In this document: piece after piece, positions 54,373-64,000 of the stretch
Numbering within the stretch: the stretch's first letter is position 1
Layout: each line of letters starts with the position of its first letter
Source of the DNA: Atrichornis clamosus
Lineage: Eukaryota; Chordata; Aves; Passeriformes; Menuridae
NCBI GenBank assembly: GCA_013400975.1
Contig: WBMZ01003425.1
Coordinates: 614,493-678,492 of the forward strand
Length of the DNA stretch: 64,000 bases
Direction of reading: 5' to 3'
Position numbers and translations under genes: made by a program
Notes under the pieces: generated by a model
Seen by the model: the letters and a program-made list of their open reading frames with translations, nothing else
Told to the model about the DNA's origin: nothing
Databases searched by the model: none

Positions 54373-55187
54373 TGTCTTGTAAGTCTGTACTCACAGGCAC
54401 CTTGTGCTCTGCTCTACCAGATCTCAACAGAGACAGGACCCGTGATTTGGATGTATGACACTAAACCAGGATCTCTCCTGAATAACAACGTTCTGCTCAT
54501 CAAATATCATCTCTCCAACTCGCTCTAGCGGGAACGGACGGCAGGTCCTGCCTCCTCAGAGGACTGGGCACAGCTCAGCCCCACACACAGAAGGGGGATG
54601 AGGGCTCCCTGTTTGCATATAACCAAACTCCTCTGGCAAGCCACTGCCTGATCTAGAGCTTTCCAAGTGGAAAGAGGAAAATGTTTCCTTCCTCTTATTT
54701 GGCAGTATTTCACCGTGGTCACGAGGATACTGCTCAGTTTGACATTTTCTCTCTAAGCCTTGCAAACAAATTGCAAAATCTAAAGAAATTTTCAGTCCGC
54801 TTTGGCTTAGTTGAAAATTTTCATCTTAAGCAAGTGAAGAAAATAGATATTCACCGAACTGTCTTTGAGCCATAACAATTTCTATTAAAAATGTGGTTGG
54901 ACAGCCAGCCTCCTAAAAGGAACAAAAACCACCAGTGCTCTGCAGCTCAGCAGCTCCCCATGACGGGCTCTGCGTGCAGAGGGCTATGCAGAGACGTGCA
55001 GGATGGACAATCACCAGTCGCACAGCGTTCCTCAGCTGCAGCTCTCCCCTCCTCACCATGTGCTCCAGTTGACACAGACACACCAGTACAGCATAGCAAG
55101 TAAATTTAAATTAAAAAAAAATAAAAAAGTTAATCACACAGGCACCTTCTGAGCAGGTTCTGTAAGCATGTTACTCATGACAACTAC

Positions 55188-55398
55188 CTTCTATATGCTG
55201 CAAGGTATACACAGCAAGCTGCACGTCTCTGCTTCCAGCAGAGGGGTAACTCCGTATTAACTTCCAAAGCCCTTGCTTGCAGTTGCGGCAGTAATGAGGC
55301 ACACAGCTTGAGCAGCTCACACAACCGGCAGGATGTGTAGGATCTATGGTTATATGGCTCTTCTCAGCTGCTGCACAATGACTATTCCACTTACAAAC
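55188..55398 (-). other. Exon-shaped, cysteine-rich open segment
   Basis: On the minus strand the acceptor-like CCTTTTCTGTGAAG precedes 211 nt, open in one frame (70 codons plus one base), ending at ATAGAAG|GTAGTT. The translation has eight cysteines, including CVSCSSCVPHYCRNC. It lies about 1.5 kb beyond the RSL24D1 poly(A) signal. The acceptor is only fair and no companion exon fits the phase, so this is weak evidence for a gene. Confidence 0.18.
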
Positions 55399-56526
55399 CT
55401 TCACAGAAAAGGGTTAACAATCCCACAGAGACACTTTGATAGAGCACACAAACCAGTTAATTATTGCACTTCACTTAAAGATAGGTGGACAGAACAAATA
55501 CAGATATTATGTAATATATTTAATGTTAAATAAACTCATATGTAGTAAAAGAGTGTATACAAATACTGTATAATAATGGTGTTCATCAGCTTTCTCTGCT
55601 TTGCACAGATTTACTTTACCATTTTTGGAGAAAATTAAAACTTGGCACTCTCTGAACATCCTTATCTTTAAAACTCAGTAAATGAAATAAATATGCAACA
55701 AGATTTTTAAATGAAGTATCCCACTTCAAGGATTAAGGACATGAAATACTATTTTAGAACAGGACACACAAAAAACCTCACACTTCTTGAGCAATGTTAT
55801 CTCCCTTCACAAGCCCAAGCATCTTGGTGTACATACAGCACATACACACTGTATTTATACTGTAGCATCTTAGTGATTTCACCCCATTGGCATGTTTTCT
55901 GGCCAACTTACCACATGCTTTTCAGATGGTATTTGTATTACAGTTTACAGAGGGAATACTAATATTGGACGCCTAAAACATTTATCAGCCATCACCTTAA
56001 TAGAAAACTTTAAATGACAACAAAATTTTAATTTCATTAAAATAAGGAATATTTTTATTACTAGAATTCTTGCTAAAATACATCAATGTTTTCTAAATAT
56101 CTGAACATAATTCATAAATCAAGAGGGAAAAAAAAAAACTGAGTACAAGGCCTGTTTATTTCACACATTCCCCTTTATTTCACACTGCCCCCTCACGTAT
56201 GTTCAAATACGATTCTTCTCTGAACTACACAAGACACGTGTGGGTGGCAGGTATGAGGAGGTTTTCCAGGGCTTGCTATGTACATAACCAAGTTTGGAAT
56301 GGAACTACATATTACTATTTTTCAGGATAACTAGCATGACAAGAAAGCAAATACTATAAATGCTGTTGAAAGCTTTCTTTGATCACACTGCTGCAGATAA
56401 ACTGCTGACAGTTTAAAACAGAAGTGCAGATGACACACCAAATACTTGTGATTTAGCAGCATCTTCTCTATCAAAATAATCCTGGGTGTCAGGTAATAAC
56501 AGTGCCAAGTGTGATTTATTGAGCAT

Positions 56527-56545
56527 CTCAGTCAGCCTGACTGAG
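56527..56545. repeat. Perfect 9-bp inverted repeat with a 1-base spacer
   Basis: CTCAGTCAG-C-CTGACTGAG is exact. It is followed by a second inverted pair, GTTAACA (56545-56551) and TGTTAAC (56561-56567). It is too short for a claim of function, though the paired GTTAAC half sites recall HNF1-type sites. Confidence 0.6.
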
Positions 56546-56889
56546 TTAACAGCCTAACTGTGTTAACATTAGATTTGAATTTTGGCAGTTGAGGATGATG
56601 GCAGGTCTAGCTCCAGATTAGGTGATATCACCACTACTGTTTTCCAAACTTAAGTTCTGCATCAATGTTAGCCTCATCAGGTGTGAACTGCAACAGAATC
56701 CTGGGGAAATTGACTTAAAAAGGAGTTAAAACGAACACTATATTCTTCAAACTGACAAATTTTCCCAAGGACAAGAATAAGTCTGGACTTCACTGGACTG
56801 ATGAAAAATAATACATCCTGTCCCACCATATAATCATTAAGACAGGTTTTTATCTGCTTTTACCTCTATGAAAGAACAACAGAAAAAGT

Positions 56890-57233
56890 ACAAAAAGTTC
56901 AGAGTCACAACCTTTATTATTATTTGAATTACCATGGAAAAGTTACCCAAAAAAAGTGTACCTTTCCAAGGAATACATACTATCTCAAATGGTAATGCCT
57001 CCTTCTCCATCCTGCTGACAAGGTTTTCTCAAATTGCAGAATTTTAAGCACTGCCCAAATCAGTACCCATCTTATTATTTTTTATAGAACAAAAAAATAA
57101 TTCAAGTTGTAAATGACCACTATTCATTAAAATGTATTTTTCTTCAACTGTAAGCACAGTTCTGAATAATGTCAGGCGAAGCAGTAAGGAACTGTTAACT
57201 GCTGAAGAAACATAAATAGCAAATAAAAGCACT
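56890..57233 (-). other. RSL24D1: RSL24D1 3' UTR (inferred)
   Basis: The stretch runs from the stop codon to the first canonical AATAAA on the minus strand, plus about 20 nt to a probable cleavage site. It is AT-rich with no conserved element that I recognise. The 3' boundary is inferred from the signal and the U/GU-rich DNA just beyond it, around 56850-56890. Confidence 0.6.
56913..56918 (-). terminator. Poly(A) signal AATAAA for RSL24D1
   Basis: This is the first canonical AATAAA on the minus strand after the RSL24D1 stop, about 316 nt downstream. It is followed by a T/GT-rich stretch on the minus strand, as expected for a downstream element. A weaker TATAAA variant occurs nearer the stop at 57081-57086. 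Confidence 0.65.
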
Positions 57234-57307
57234 TTAGGAGTCTTCTTCCATAGGCACATCCTCTTGTAGCTTCTGCACCATTTTGTCCTCCAGCTGTTTT
57301 GGTGTGC
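57234..57307 (-). CDS. RSL24D1: RSL24D1 exon 6 (terminal coding part), residues 140-163 and stop
   Basis: The acceptor is TTTTTGAAG. The exon completes Gly140 and reads [20 protein letters not shown] before EDS and TAA (57236-57234). The acidic C-terminal tail is typical of the family. The tail and the residues after the split Gly are the most changed part compared with mammals as I recall them. Confidence 0.95.
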
Positions 57308-60300
57308 CTTCAAAAAGAAAAAAAAACCAGCCAAATTCAACATGTTTCTCTGAACCCAAATAAATGCTTTTCTTTGAACAATATATGTGTCTATTCTAGG
57401 TGGAATAGCCTAAGTGTATTGCTTGAAGCGTTGTTTGTAAGTAAACCCATAAAGCTCCAAGGCATTTACTGCTAACCTCCATCACCCCCTAAAACTACTG
57501 GAGACCTGTTTTGCACAAAAGCTGATGCTGTTTATATACAAAATCCAAAATGCAGCCAAACATGTATTTTCACCTACTGTGACAAACTGATACTGCTGCC
57601 AGTACCTGGCAGAACCTTGCAAAGCACCATAAAAATTCATTACTTATAACAGATCAAGGGCCTTCTCACATTAACTTTTATATGAAGACTTAAGCCCTCC
57701 TGAATGCTGTGTTGGGTAGCAAGAGTGTTAATTCTTAGCAGAAAAATCCAAGACTTAGATTTGATTCTGCTCTCTGCCGAGTCAGAACTGCAGAATACTG
57801 AAAAGGCAGCTGGTGTTTGACCAACAGATGTACTAAATACTGCTGTGCATCATTCTAATACGGCTCATTCAATATAAGCAAAGCCAAACTAAGAAATAAA
57901 CACGTGAGTTTATTCTTTTGAATTCAGATCTTTTCTCTTGCTCAAAAAAAAAAAAAAATAGGGGGGGCCAGATTAAACTGAAGTTTAAATATATCCTGAC
58001 AAAATCTAAGAAAAAACATAGAACAGATTTCTAATAACAATGAAGAAACAAAATCACTGATCATTTTTATAAAACAAGAGCTAATGGAAATATTTTTAAC
58101 TTGTTTTCATTACTCGACTTCATTAACTCTATTTTTAAATTAAATAATTTATTTAAAATGTTACTTGGTTGAAGAAACAGTATTTTCATGTAAGTTCCGT
58201 TATACACAGCGAACTACAAAAAAACCTATTCTCACAATTAACTGACAAATTCAAACAGCAAAGCTGAACTACTATATTTTATATCATTCAGTGGTAGAGT
58301 CTGTTGAGTTCAAATAATCAGTTCAAAGGCAAGGCTTCGATAAATGTATTGGTTAACAAATATGGAATTCATGGAGCACCAGGTATTGACTGCAATTTAA
58401 AATACTCAAGGAAGAGAAAGTATGAATGCAGGACTAGATAAATAAAAAGGTATGTCTGATTCAGATAAGACACTGCTTACATTTAGTGGCAAGAGCTATT
58501 CTTCATATTGAACTGACAAATTAATTGTAAGATAAATGCACAGGATTATTGATCCATAGAATTAGTCATTCGTCCTAAAACTGTATGGGCAAACCAGGTA
58601 AAGCAAATTCTTACCTGCATGGGGAGCACGAAGAAGGTGGATATTCTGTTTTACTTCTTTGATGTCTTCTGCCTTCTGCAACTCTTTGCTCTTCTTTAAT
58701 CTGGGAAAGGGGAAAATTAGATTTAATTACCTTCAAAGAGGCCATGTATGCTTTCATTTTAATGCATGGCATCTCTCACTAAAGGTAGGTATAGGCTATA
58801 AATAACTGTGATTATGAGGAAATAAAGGAAGAAGTATTTGAAAACCAATTGACAGAAATACCAGATACAAAGCCAGGAAAAAAACCAGCACTGTATCAAG
58901 CCCTATCACAAATTTGCTTAAATCTAAGACTCTGTATTACAAAGAAAGAAATGTAACTATTATCATTGAGTGCCCAAAAGCTGCATGTCCTTGGACAGTC
59001 AGTAATGCAGAGTAGAGCCCACTCAAAACATTTTACCCCATCACTTGGATGCCTGTGCATATACAAACAAATAACCATTTAAAACTTGATCATCCCACTT
59101 CTGGAAAGGTTGTCTAATACAGATGTGCAAGGGCTTCCATCACACAAATTCTTCTCACCTGTTCATAATAAATCTGGCTTGGCGTTTTTGCTTTATTTCC
59201 TCCACTCTCTTCATTGCATCAACTGAAACAAAGCAGAAGTTGTTTTAAATGTGCTTACGTACCTGCAGCTGAAAATTCATGCTGTTTTTGCAAATTAACT
59301 CTACCAGTACTCCATAATACCCAAATACCAGAGGCCACTCTTACACTATACAGAGGAAGCTATTCCTTCTTCAAAAAGCAAAATAAGGAATATTCTGTGT
59401 AGCAACTATATGGGTTGTATTTTACAACTTACTTATGCTTTCACTTTTGTGCCTACACAAAATTTCTACAGTTCACCATCACTACAAAAGACTCTACTTG
59501 AAATCAGATGCAAGTTGCACTTTCTGCTTTGTGGCATTCATTCACAATATAAGCAGTTCTCCCATTTTACAGCAATTGATTCTGTGAAAGAAACTGAAGT
59601 GGAATGAGCACAAACAAAGAAACAACTGCATCAGTGTAAAAGCCTTACACTGGGAGCCTCTTAAAAAGCTGGAAAACCACTAAGGGGTTTTGAAGATAAT
59701 AATTCATAATATAGAATTTCTGGTCCTCAGAGTTTCTGAAAAAAAATAAACATCAAGTGGAACTCCACACTTGTTTATAACTCAAACCTCCTCCACACAC
59801 TGAGAATTTGGTCATGATTCCAGTAATTTCAAGCACAATCACTACAAACTGTCAATACTTTAAGAAGTCTTATGAAAGCACATTCACAATGAGTAAAAAA
59901 TTAATCTTTTGGATTTTTTCTATAATGACTCACCAGTCTTGTTCCACAACTCTCTCTGGTATTTCACTGGTTCGTTTCGACGTTTCTCAAATTCAAATGA
60001 ATTATCCTGTATTAAGAAAAAGTAAATACAGACTATCTGCAGAAATATATTTAGATCAATACAGTCTTACTACAGCACTCACTCATATATCATCCTGTTT
60101 TATGGGATTTCCCCCCACCTTTCAGAACCTCAGTTTCCAGACTTTAACAACTGCTAGAGACAACTACTAGAAGGAAATCGAGTGGAGTGTTTGACCTCAA
60201 AGTGCCAGCAGCCACAGTGATTTGTCTGAAGAGAACTATTTTACCACAACATCTCCCTCAGCTATTTTCCATTTAGCAAGACAAAAGGTACAGAGAAAAC

Positions 60301-63300
60301 CCATGTGGACTAGGAAATACAGAGTAGATTAGACAGGTGGAAGGCAAAATTGGAAACCTGTAGAGTTGAAAGCATTTAATGCAGGACAAATAAGTTCTAC
60401 TCAACAGCTTGTAACTCAGATATGGTTAAAAAGAACCAACCCAACCACCATTCCATTTTAAGAATATTGCAACAGTATAATTTGAAATTGTGAAGTTTCA
60501 ATTGATGACACTGTGGTGTTTGGGGCAGCTGCCATCCCCCAATCATGTCCCTTCACCCCAAGGAGTTGAAGATGGAAAAACAGTTTCTCGATTTTTTTTT
60601 GCCAAGCACATTTAGCTTTATATCAGTTTTTTCTGAGGATTTTTCCCTGCCCAAAGGTTGTTTTTTGTTGAGGTAAAGCCGAGCTACACAGCACTAAATT
60701 CATATATTGGTTTTATTCTTAGAACAGATAATGTATCTCAAAATTGGAATATACTGTCACCTATTTAGACATGTATAAAGGAATGTATAAAGGAATTTTA
60801 AGTTCAGTTCTTTTCAAAAAGGTAATTCAACTTAGCCAGAAACAACTCATAAGCAAGAAACACAATTACTGAAAATGCTAATTAATCATGGCTTTTCAGA
60901 GTCACATTAAAAAATAAAACCACACTCCTCTTGCAAGATCCACAGAAAGCAGTAAATCACTATGTCAAAATGTCTACTAAATTTTTAATATTCTGTAGAA
61001 AAATAGGTAATTAAGTCACAGTAATTCTTAAATTATTTAAGGACTGTTCCACCAAATGTGAATGTTTAATATTTTTAACACTGAAGTAACTTTGTTTTGA
61101 AATTGCATTTAAGGTCTCATGCTGTTTTTGAAACATTCCTAGCTTTGCAAAGACCTTTCCTATATGTTGTAAGCTTTAAAGACACTTCTAAATATAACTA
61201 TTTTAGTTATTTTACCTGGCAACCCAGGTTATCTGACTCTGCAGAAATACAACTAGAGTAGAAGATTTACTGGTGGGAGAAAATGCCTTGGACTTGGGAA
61301 CCACCATGTGTTACTGACACCTGATACACTGGCTTCCACCCTGAAGTGGGAAGATGCAAGTTAGAGCCAAGCTGAATTAGAAGCTGACTGTCAAAAAACT
61401 CTCACATTCTCTTCCGCAATCCCTCTTTCCCCAAGCTCATCTAATTAAATGATAATGCTTTAATCCACCTAACCTTGCCTGTTTGCAATGGGAGGAGCCT
61501 ACCTTCCTGCCATTTCAGTGTGCTAATGTAAAGTGGGAACCAGTTCAACCTCTTACCACTGTCAATTCCTTGCCAGCTGCTTTACGGAACGCTTTAGTCC
61601 ATCTCATCTTTCTGGGATTTCGCTTCTTTTTGAAGTTTCTGTGGCATTTTGATTTGCAGAATCTAAATATCTTAAAGAAAAAGGGGGTGAGAAAAAAAAA
61701 ATCTTACTCAAATCATGTTCTTCGTGCCCCACGGCACGCATGGTTTCAAACACTTGAGGTTACTCTAACAATACTACTCATAAGAAATTACATTCATCGT
61801 TCAAATACCAGTGCTTTTCTAGAAAATACACCTATTAATAGTAATAATTTCAAGCACTATTATTGTTTTTTCATTACAAAATCATTTTCACAACTGCCAG
61901 GGACAAGCACAAATACTTACAATTAAGCTGATTATAAATAAAATATACATGAGTTGTGGAAATTATCATCTGCAAAAATAACCATAAAACCAAACCTATA
62001 GTATGAATAAACCTGCCAGCACTTTTTAGATACAGTACCATCCTGACAACAACAAAAAAATCCTCACACCTCTCATACTGAATGCAAAACACACACATAA
62101 ACATCTGTTTTCTGGGATGCAGCTTTAAGCCTCAAAGATTACCCTGCAGAAGTCCTAAGCACATTAGTTAAGTCCTGGACTGAATTTACTGAAAGCTGTT
62201 AAAGCATATGCCAAATCTTTAACTGGCCTTTTTCTTTTTTCCTTATTTTTCTACACGTTCTACAGAATGCGAGAATCTTTACATAAGAATAGTCAAAATT
62301 ACACATTACTCATGAGGTTTTGAAAACCCTATTTTTCTACAACCATATTCTCCTTCCCATCTAATAGTCAATTCTGAAAAAAATTAATAGAAAATATGAA
62401 CCTTTTAGTCAAGGCTATCACCTCTGAGTAACTTTTGGGGTTTTTTTCACTCTTCTACTACGTTTTTTTCACCTCTACTCAGGCAAACCTGCCATTATAT
62501 TCTGCTCTTTCACAGGTTATCTGTTCACGACTAANCTACACGTTCTACAGAATGCTAGAATCTTTACATAAGAATAGTCAAAATTACACATTACTCATGA
62601 GGTTTTGAAAACCCTATTTTTCTACAACCATAGTCTCCTTCCCATCTAATAGTCAATTCTGAAAAAAATTAATAGAAAATATGAACCTTTTAGTCAAGGC
62701 TATCACCTCTGAGTAACTTTTGGGGTTTTTTTCGCTCTTCTACTACGTTTTTTTCACCTCTACTCAGGCAAACCTGCCATTATATTCTGCTCTTTCACAG
62801 GTTATCTGTTCACGACTAACCTGCCACTGTGCTATCTTTTTTTAAAACACACACCTTGTGGTCGTTCTGAGTAAACAGAACCGTGTCAGTCCACATCTAC
62901 CCCCGAGTTCCCGAGCGCTGTGACTCATGCGAGCAGCAGAGCCCGGTCGGGATTTGTTCTGACGTCTGAGCACGGGAAGGAAGCGATTTGCGCAAGCTTC
63001 ACTTCACACTGGGGTCTCCAACGCCCCGCAGGAACGATAAGCAGTGCAGCGGAGGCTGGAAAACTATACACAACATTTTATGTACAAACTTGTCACCGCA
63101 ATGCGGAGCCCTGAGTGCTATGCACGTCCTGTTCTGACAGCCTCAATTGGGTGAGTCACATCGCATCCCCCAGTTACAACTTTTATCAGAGCACCACGAG
63201 GGACACGCACAGCATCGCCTTCCGCCCGCAGCGGCTGCAACCTGGGCTGCTCAAAGCTTTGCACCCACCTGCTGCCCCCTGAAGCCAAAATCAGAAAATT

Positions 63301-63900
63301 AAAGCATGAGGATTCCATGTCGCTCTGCGAAGTGTATTTCTTACTAAAAACTGAGAACAAGTAATTCAGCCCCCGCTCTTCCCGACGGCCACATCAGCTG
63401 CCAAATTACTACATCGTTCCAGGTCCTTATACTTAAATATCAGTAAGACAGGAGTTTCGCAGATTCAGAGAATATTCTGAGTTGGAAGGGACACACAAGG
63501 ATCACTGAGTCCAGCCCTAAAGCAAAAGGCCCGTGCATGGACAGAACCCACAACCCAGGTGTTCTGAGGGCCGTGCTCTGCCCAGCTGCGCTCATCTCAG
63601 GCTCCCGCCCGCCGACACAGCCGCCCGGTGAGTGCGGCCCCGGCAGCGCCCCGTGCCGACCGCCAGCAGCGGGGACAGCGGCCCTGCGCCTCCGCACCGG
63701 CCATGACCGCGGCGGGTGAGAGCGAACCCCTCCGGGCACCCCCGGCACAGGCCGCGCCGGCGCGGGAGAGGCCGTGAGCGCGGCGGCTGTGGGGAGAGCG
63801 GGAGCCGGACGGGCGGTACCTTGCAGTCGTTGCGCACGAACATGACGCCGTGCCCCGGGTAGATGGGCCCCGAGCAGAAGTAGCACTTCTCGATGCGCAT
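57234..63900 (-). CDS. RSL24D1: RSL24D1, ribosome biogenesis protein RLP24 homologue; six exons, 163 aa, complete
   Basis: The CDS is join(57234-57307, 58615-58700, 59159-59222, 59934-60006, 61557-61670, 63820-63900) on the complement: 492 nt with the stop, 163 residues, equal to the human length as I recall it. The protein opens [16 protein letters not shown], the eL24/RLP24 signature. A C4 zinc-binding set is visible at C6, C9, C32 and C36, followed by a Lys/Arg-rich segment (about 38-60), a charged helical region (about 70-125) and an acidic tail ending MEEDS. All introns are GT-AG, with phases 0, 0, 1, 2, 1. From family knowledge, the yeast homologue joins nucleolar pre-60S particles, recruits and stimulates the AAA-ATPase Drg1 (AFG2), is released in the cytoplasm and is replaced by eL24. 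There is no frameshift or missing zinc ligand. The start is the only in-frame ATG at the family N-terminus and lies in a CpG island. Conserved splicing and length argue against a retrocopy. Confidence 0.98.
57942..57967. repeat. Poly(A) run followed by poly(G) in RSL24D1 intron 5
   Basis: About 15 A, then TA and seven G. It is a simple low-complexity tract and prone to sequencing error. Confidence 0.7.
58615..58700 (-). CDS. RSL24D1: RSL24D1 exon 5, residues 111-139 plus first base of codon 140
   Basis: The acceptor is TTTCCCAG and the donor GCAG|GTAAGA. It reads [20 protein letters not shown] and then IHLLRAPHA, matching the C-terminal third of the family. Intron 5 is 57308-58614, phase 1. 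Confidence 0.96.
59159..59222 (-). CDS. RSL24D1: RSL24D1 exon 4, residues 90-110 plus two bases of codon 111
   Basis: The acceptor is TTTCAG and the donor AACAG|GTGAGA. It encodes the helical, charged stretch [20 protein letters not shown]. It completes the split Val codon from exon 3 and leaves AG for Arg111. Intron 4 is 58701-59158, phase 2, the shortest at 458 bp. Confidence 0.96.
59934..60006 (-). CDS. RSL24D1: RSL24D1 exon 3, residues 66-89 plus first base of codon 90
   Basis: The acceptor is AATACAG and the donor ACTG|GTGAGT. The reading begins [20 protein letters not shown], which is the conserved eL24-family motif region following the basic segment. Intron 3 is 59223-59933, phase 1. 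Confidence 0.96.
61557..61670 (-). CDS. RSL24D1: RSL24D1 exon 2, residues 28-65
   Basis: The acceptor is TTTCTTTAAG and the donor GTG|GTAAGA. The 38 codons begin [20 protein letters not shown], giving the second zinc-ligand pair C32-x3-C36 and then the basic rRNA-binding type segment. Relative to the human protein as I remember it, there are conservative changes (for example Ile for Val at 28). Intron 2 is 60007-61556, phase 0. Confidence 0.97.
62251..62820. repeat. 285-bp direct tandem duplication with an N at the copy junction
   Basis: Copy 1 is 62251-62535 and copy 2 is 62536-62820, with an exact 285-bp period. I see three substitutions (62271 g / 62556 t; 62348 t / 62633 g; 62449 a / 62734 g) and no indels, so the copies are about 1% diverged. 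Position 62535 is N, and the matching base in copy 2 is c. Both copies are within RSL24D1 intron 1. The only ambiguous base in the window lying exactly at the boundary suggests that two overlapping contig ends or haplotypes were placed side by side rather than merged. Confidence 0.95.
63461..63600 (-). mobile_element. tRNA-Ile-headed SINE with CR1-like tail (TguSINE1 type)
   Basis: Read on the minus strand, 63600-63528 resembles tRNA-Ile. It has an A-box region TGAGCGCAGCTGGGCAGAGC (like the tRNA's AGCTCAGTTGGTTAGAGC), a degraded anticodon arm, and a B-box region GTGGGTTCTGTCC (like GGGTTCGATCC) ending in CACGGGCC. The rest (63527-63461) resembles the 3' end of avian CR1-type repeats, containing GTCCCTTCCAACTC and ending in ATTCT-type units. 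A tRNA-Ile head joined to a CR1-type tail is the published layout of the passerine TguSINE1 family. The copy lies in RSL24D1 intron 1, about 220 bp inside the donor, in reverse complement relative to the window and therefore in the same sense as the gene. Both polymerase III boxes are mutated, so it is a fossil. Confidence 0.75.
63820..63900 (-). CDS. RSL24D1: RSL24D1 exon 1 (coding part), residues 1-27
   Basis: The ATG is the complement of 63898-63900, preceded by GCCGCC, a strong Kozak context. The exon carries the first zinc-ligand pair C6-x2-C9 and ends on Lys27 (AAG) before the donor GTACCG. Intron 1 (61671-63819, phase 0) is the longest at about 2.1 kb. It contains a SINE and the 285-bp duplication with the N. 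Confidence 0.97.
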
Positions 63901-63981
63901 GGCGGCGCGGCGCGGGCGGAAGCGCGGCTCAGCTGACCGGAGGCGGCGGCGCGGGCACGGCCCCGCTGCGGGAGCGCCACC

Positions 63982-63995
63982 GCGCCCCCTGCCGG
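63982..63995 (-). promoter_or_regulatory. CTCF-like motif in the RSL24D1 promoter
   Basis: The minus strand reads CCGGCAGGGGGCGC, which fits the CTCF core CCASYAGRGGGCRS with one mismatch (G for A at position 3). A CTCF site at a CpG-island promoter is plausible, but GC-rich islands produce such matches by chance. Confidence 0.35.
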
Positions 63996-64000
63996 CCCCG

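Larger units (their letters stand above)
50456..56889. other. Intergenic between the old CR1 and RSL24D1
   Basis: Holds the candidate ORF at 53307, the short ATC repeat, the cysteine-rich exon-shaped segment at 55.2-55.4 kb and the 56.5-kb inverted repeat. Nothing else is supported. Confidence 0.5.
63602..64000 (-). promoter_or_regulatory. CpG-island promoter and 5' UTR of RSL24D1
   Basis: The DNA is very GC- and CpG-rich across the first coding exon and beyond the ATG to the window edge, in contrast to the AT-rich surroundings. An ETS-type CGGAAG (63917-63922, reading CTTCCG on the transcript strand) and a CAGCTG E-box (63930-63935) lie just upstream of the start codon. ETS elements next to the start site are common in housekeeping and ribosome-biogenesis promoters. 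The transcription start cannot be placed exactly and the island is cut by the window end. Confidence 0.8.

Noticed and set aside
61483..61926. Plus-strand 147-codon open frame
   Set aside because: It overlaps RSL24D1 exon 2 in antisense and begins at a TTG, so it is a shadow of the real exon plus intron sequence.
63528..63600. A tRNA-Ile gene on the minus strand
   Set aside because: The anticodon arm and B box are degraded and a CR1-like tail follows directly, so it is the head of a SINE and not a functional tRNA gene.
57308..63819. snoRNA genes in RSL24D1 introns
   Set aside because: A scan by eye for paired C/D boxes (TGATGA...CTGA) at snoRNA spacing found no convincing candidate.
1..64000. 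Endogenous retrovirus, CRISPR array or bacterial-type operon
   Set aside because: I saw no LTR pair, gag/pol-like frame, regularly spaced repeats or ribosome-binding-site-led gene runs.

Overview
This is vertebrate nuclear DNA, almost certainly from a bird and probably a passerine. The evidence is a typical avian CR1 3' end near 28.5 kb, a tRNA-Ile-headed SINE with a CR1-like tail (the passerine TguSINE1 layout) near 63.5 kb, and a compact six-exon RSL24D1 gene with introns of about 0.5-2.1 kb. It contains no bacterial genes, operons, CRISPR arrays or phage.

Layout. The only gene I can identify with certainty lies at the right end on the minus strand. It is RSL24D1 (human homologue of yeast RLP24), a 60S-subunit biogenesis factor. 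All six coding exons are intact between 57234 and 63900, they splice in frame and they encode 163 residues. Its promoter is a CpG island that runs off the right edge. A poly(A) signal lies at 56913-56918. Intron 1 holds the SINE and a 285-bp direct duplication with a single N exactly at the copy junction, which looks like an assembly join.

The left ~57 kb is AT-rich intergenic DNA without a recognisable gene. Known synteny (UNC13C, then RSL24D1, then RAB27A in other amniotes) suggests this is the UNC13C-RSL24D1 gap, but nothing in the window proves that. Within it I can support two CR1 remnants (28459-28838, relatively young; about 50150-50455, ancient) and an isolated CpG island (5265-5660) with Sp1-type boxes and a consensus splice donor. 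Less certain are a GC-rich patch carrying a 153-codon ATG-started ORF with a signal-peptide-like start (36604-37065), two exon-shaped minus-strand segments (48508-48602 and 55188-55398), a CpG-bearing cluster of bZIP/octamer-like motifs (about 12332-12480), and a few short repeats. These are hypotheses: 64 kb of six-frame sequence produces many open stretches of 60-150 codons by chance.

I see no convincing new multi-gene system. The items most worth checking are the N-split duplication, the isolated CpG island and the cysteine-containing ORF near 37 kb.
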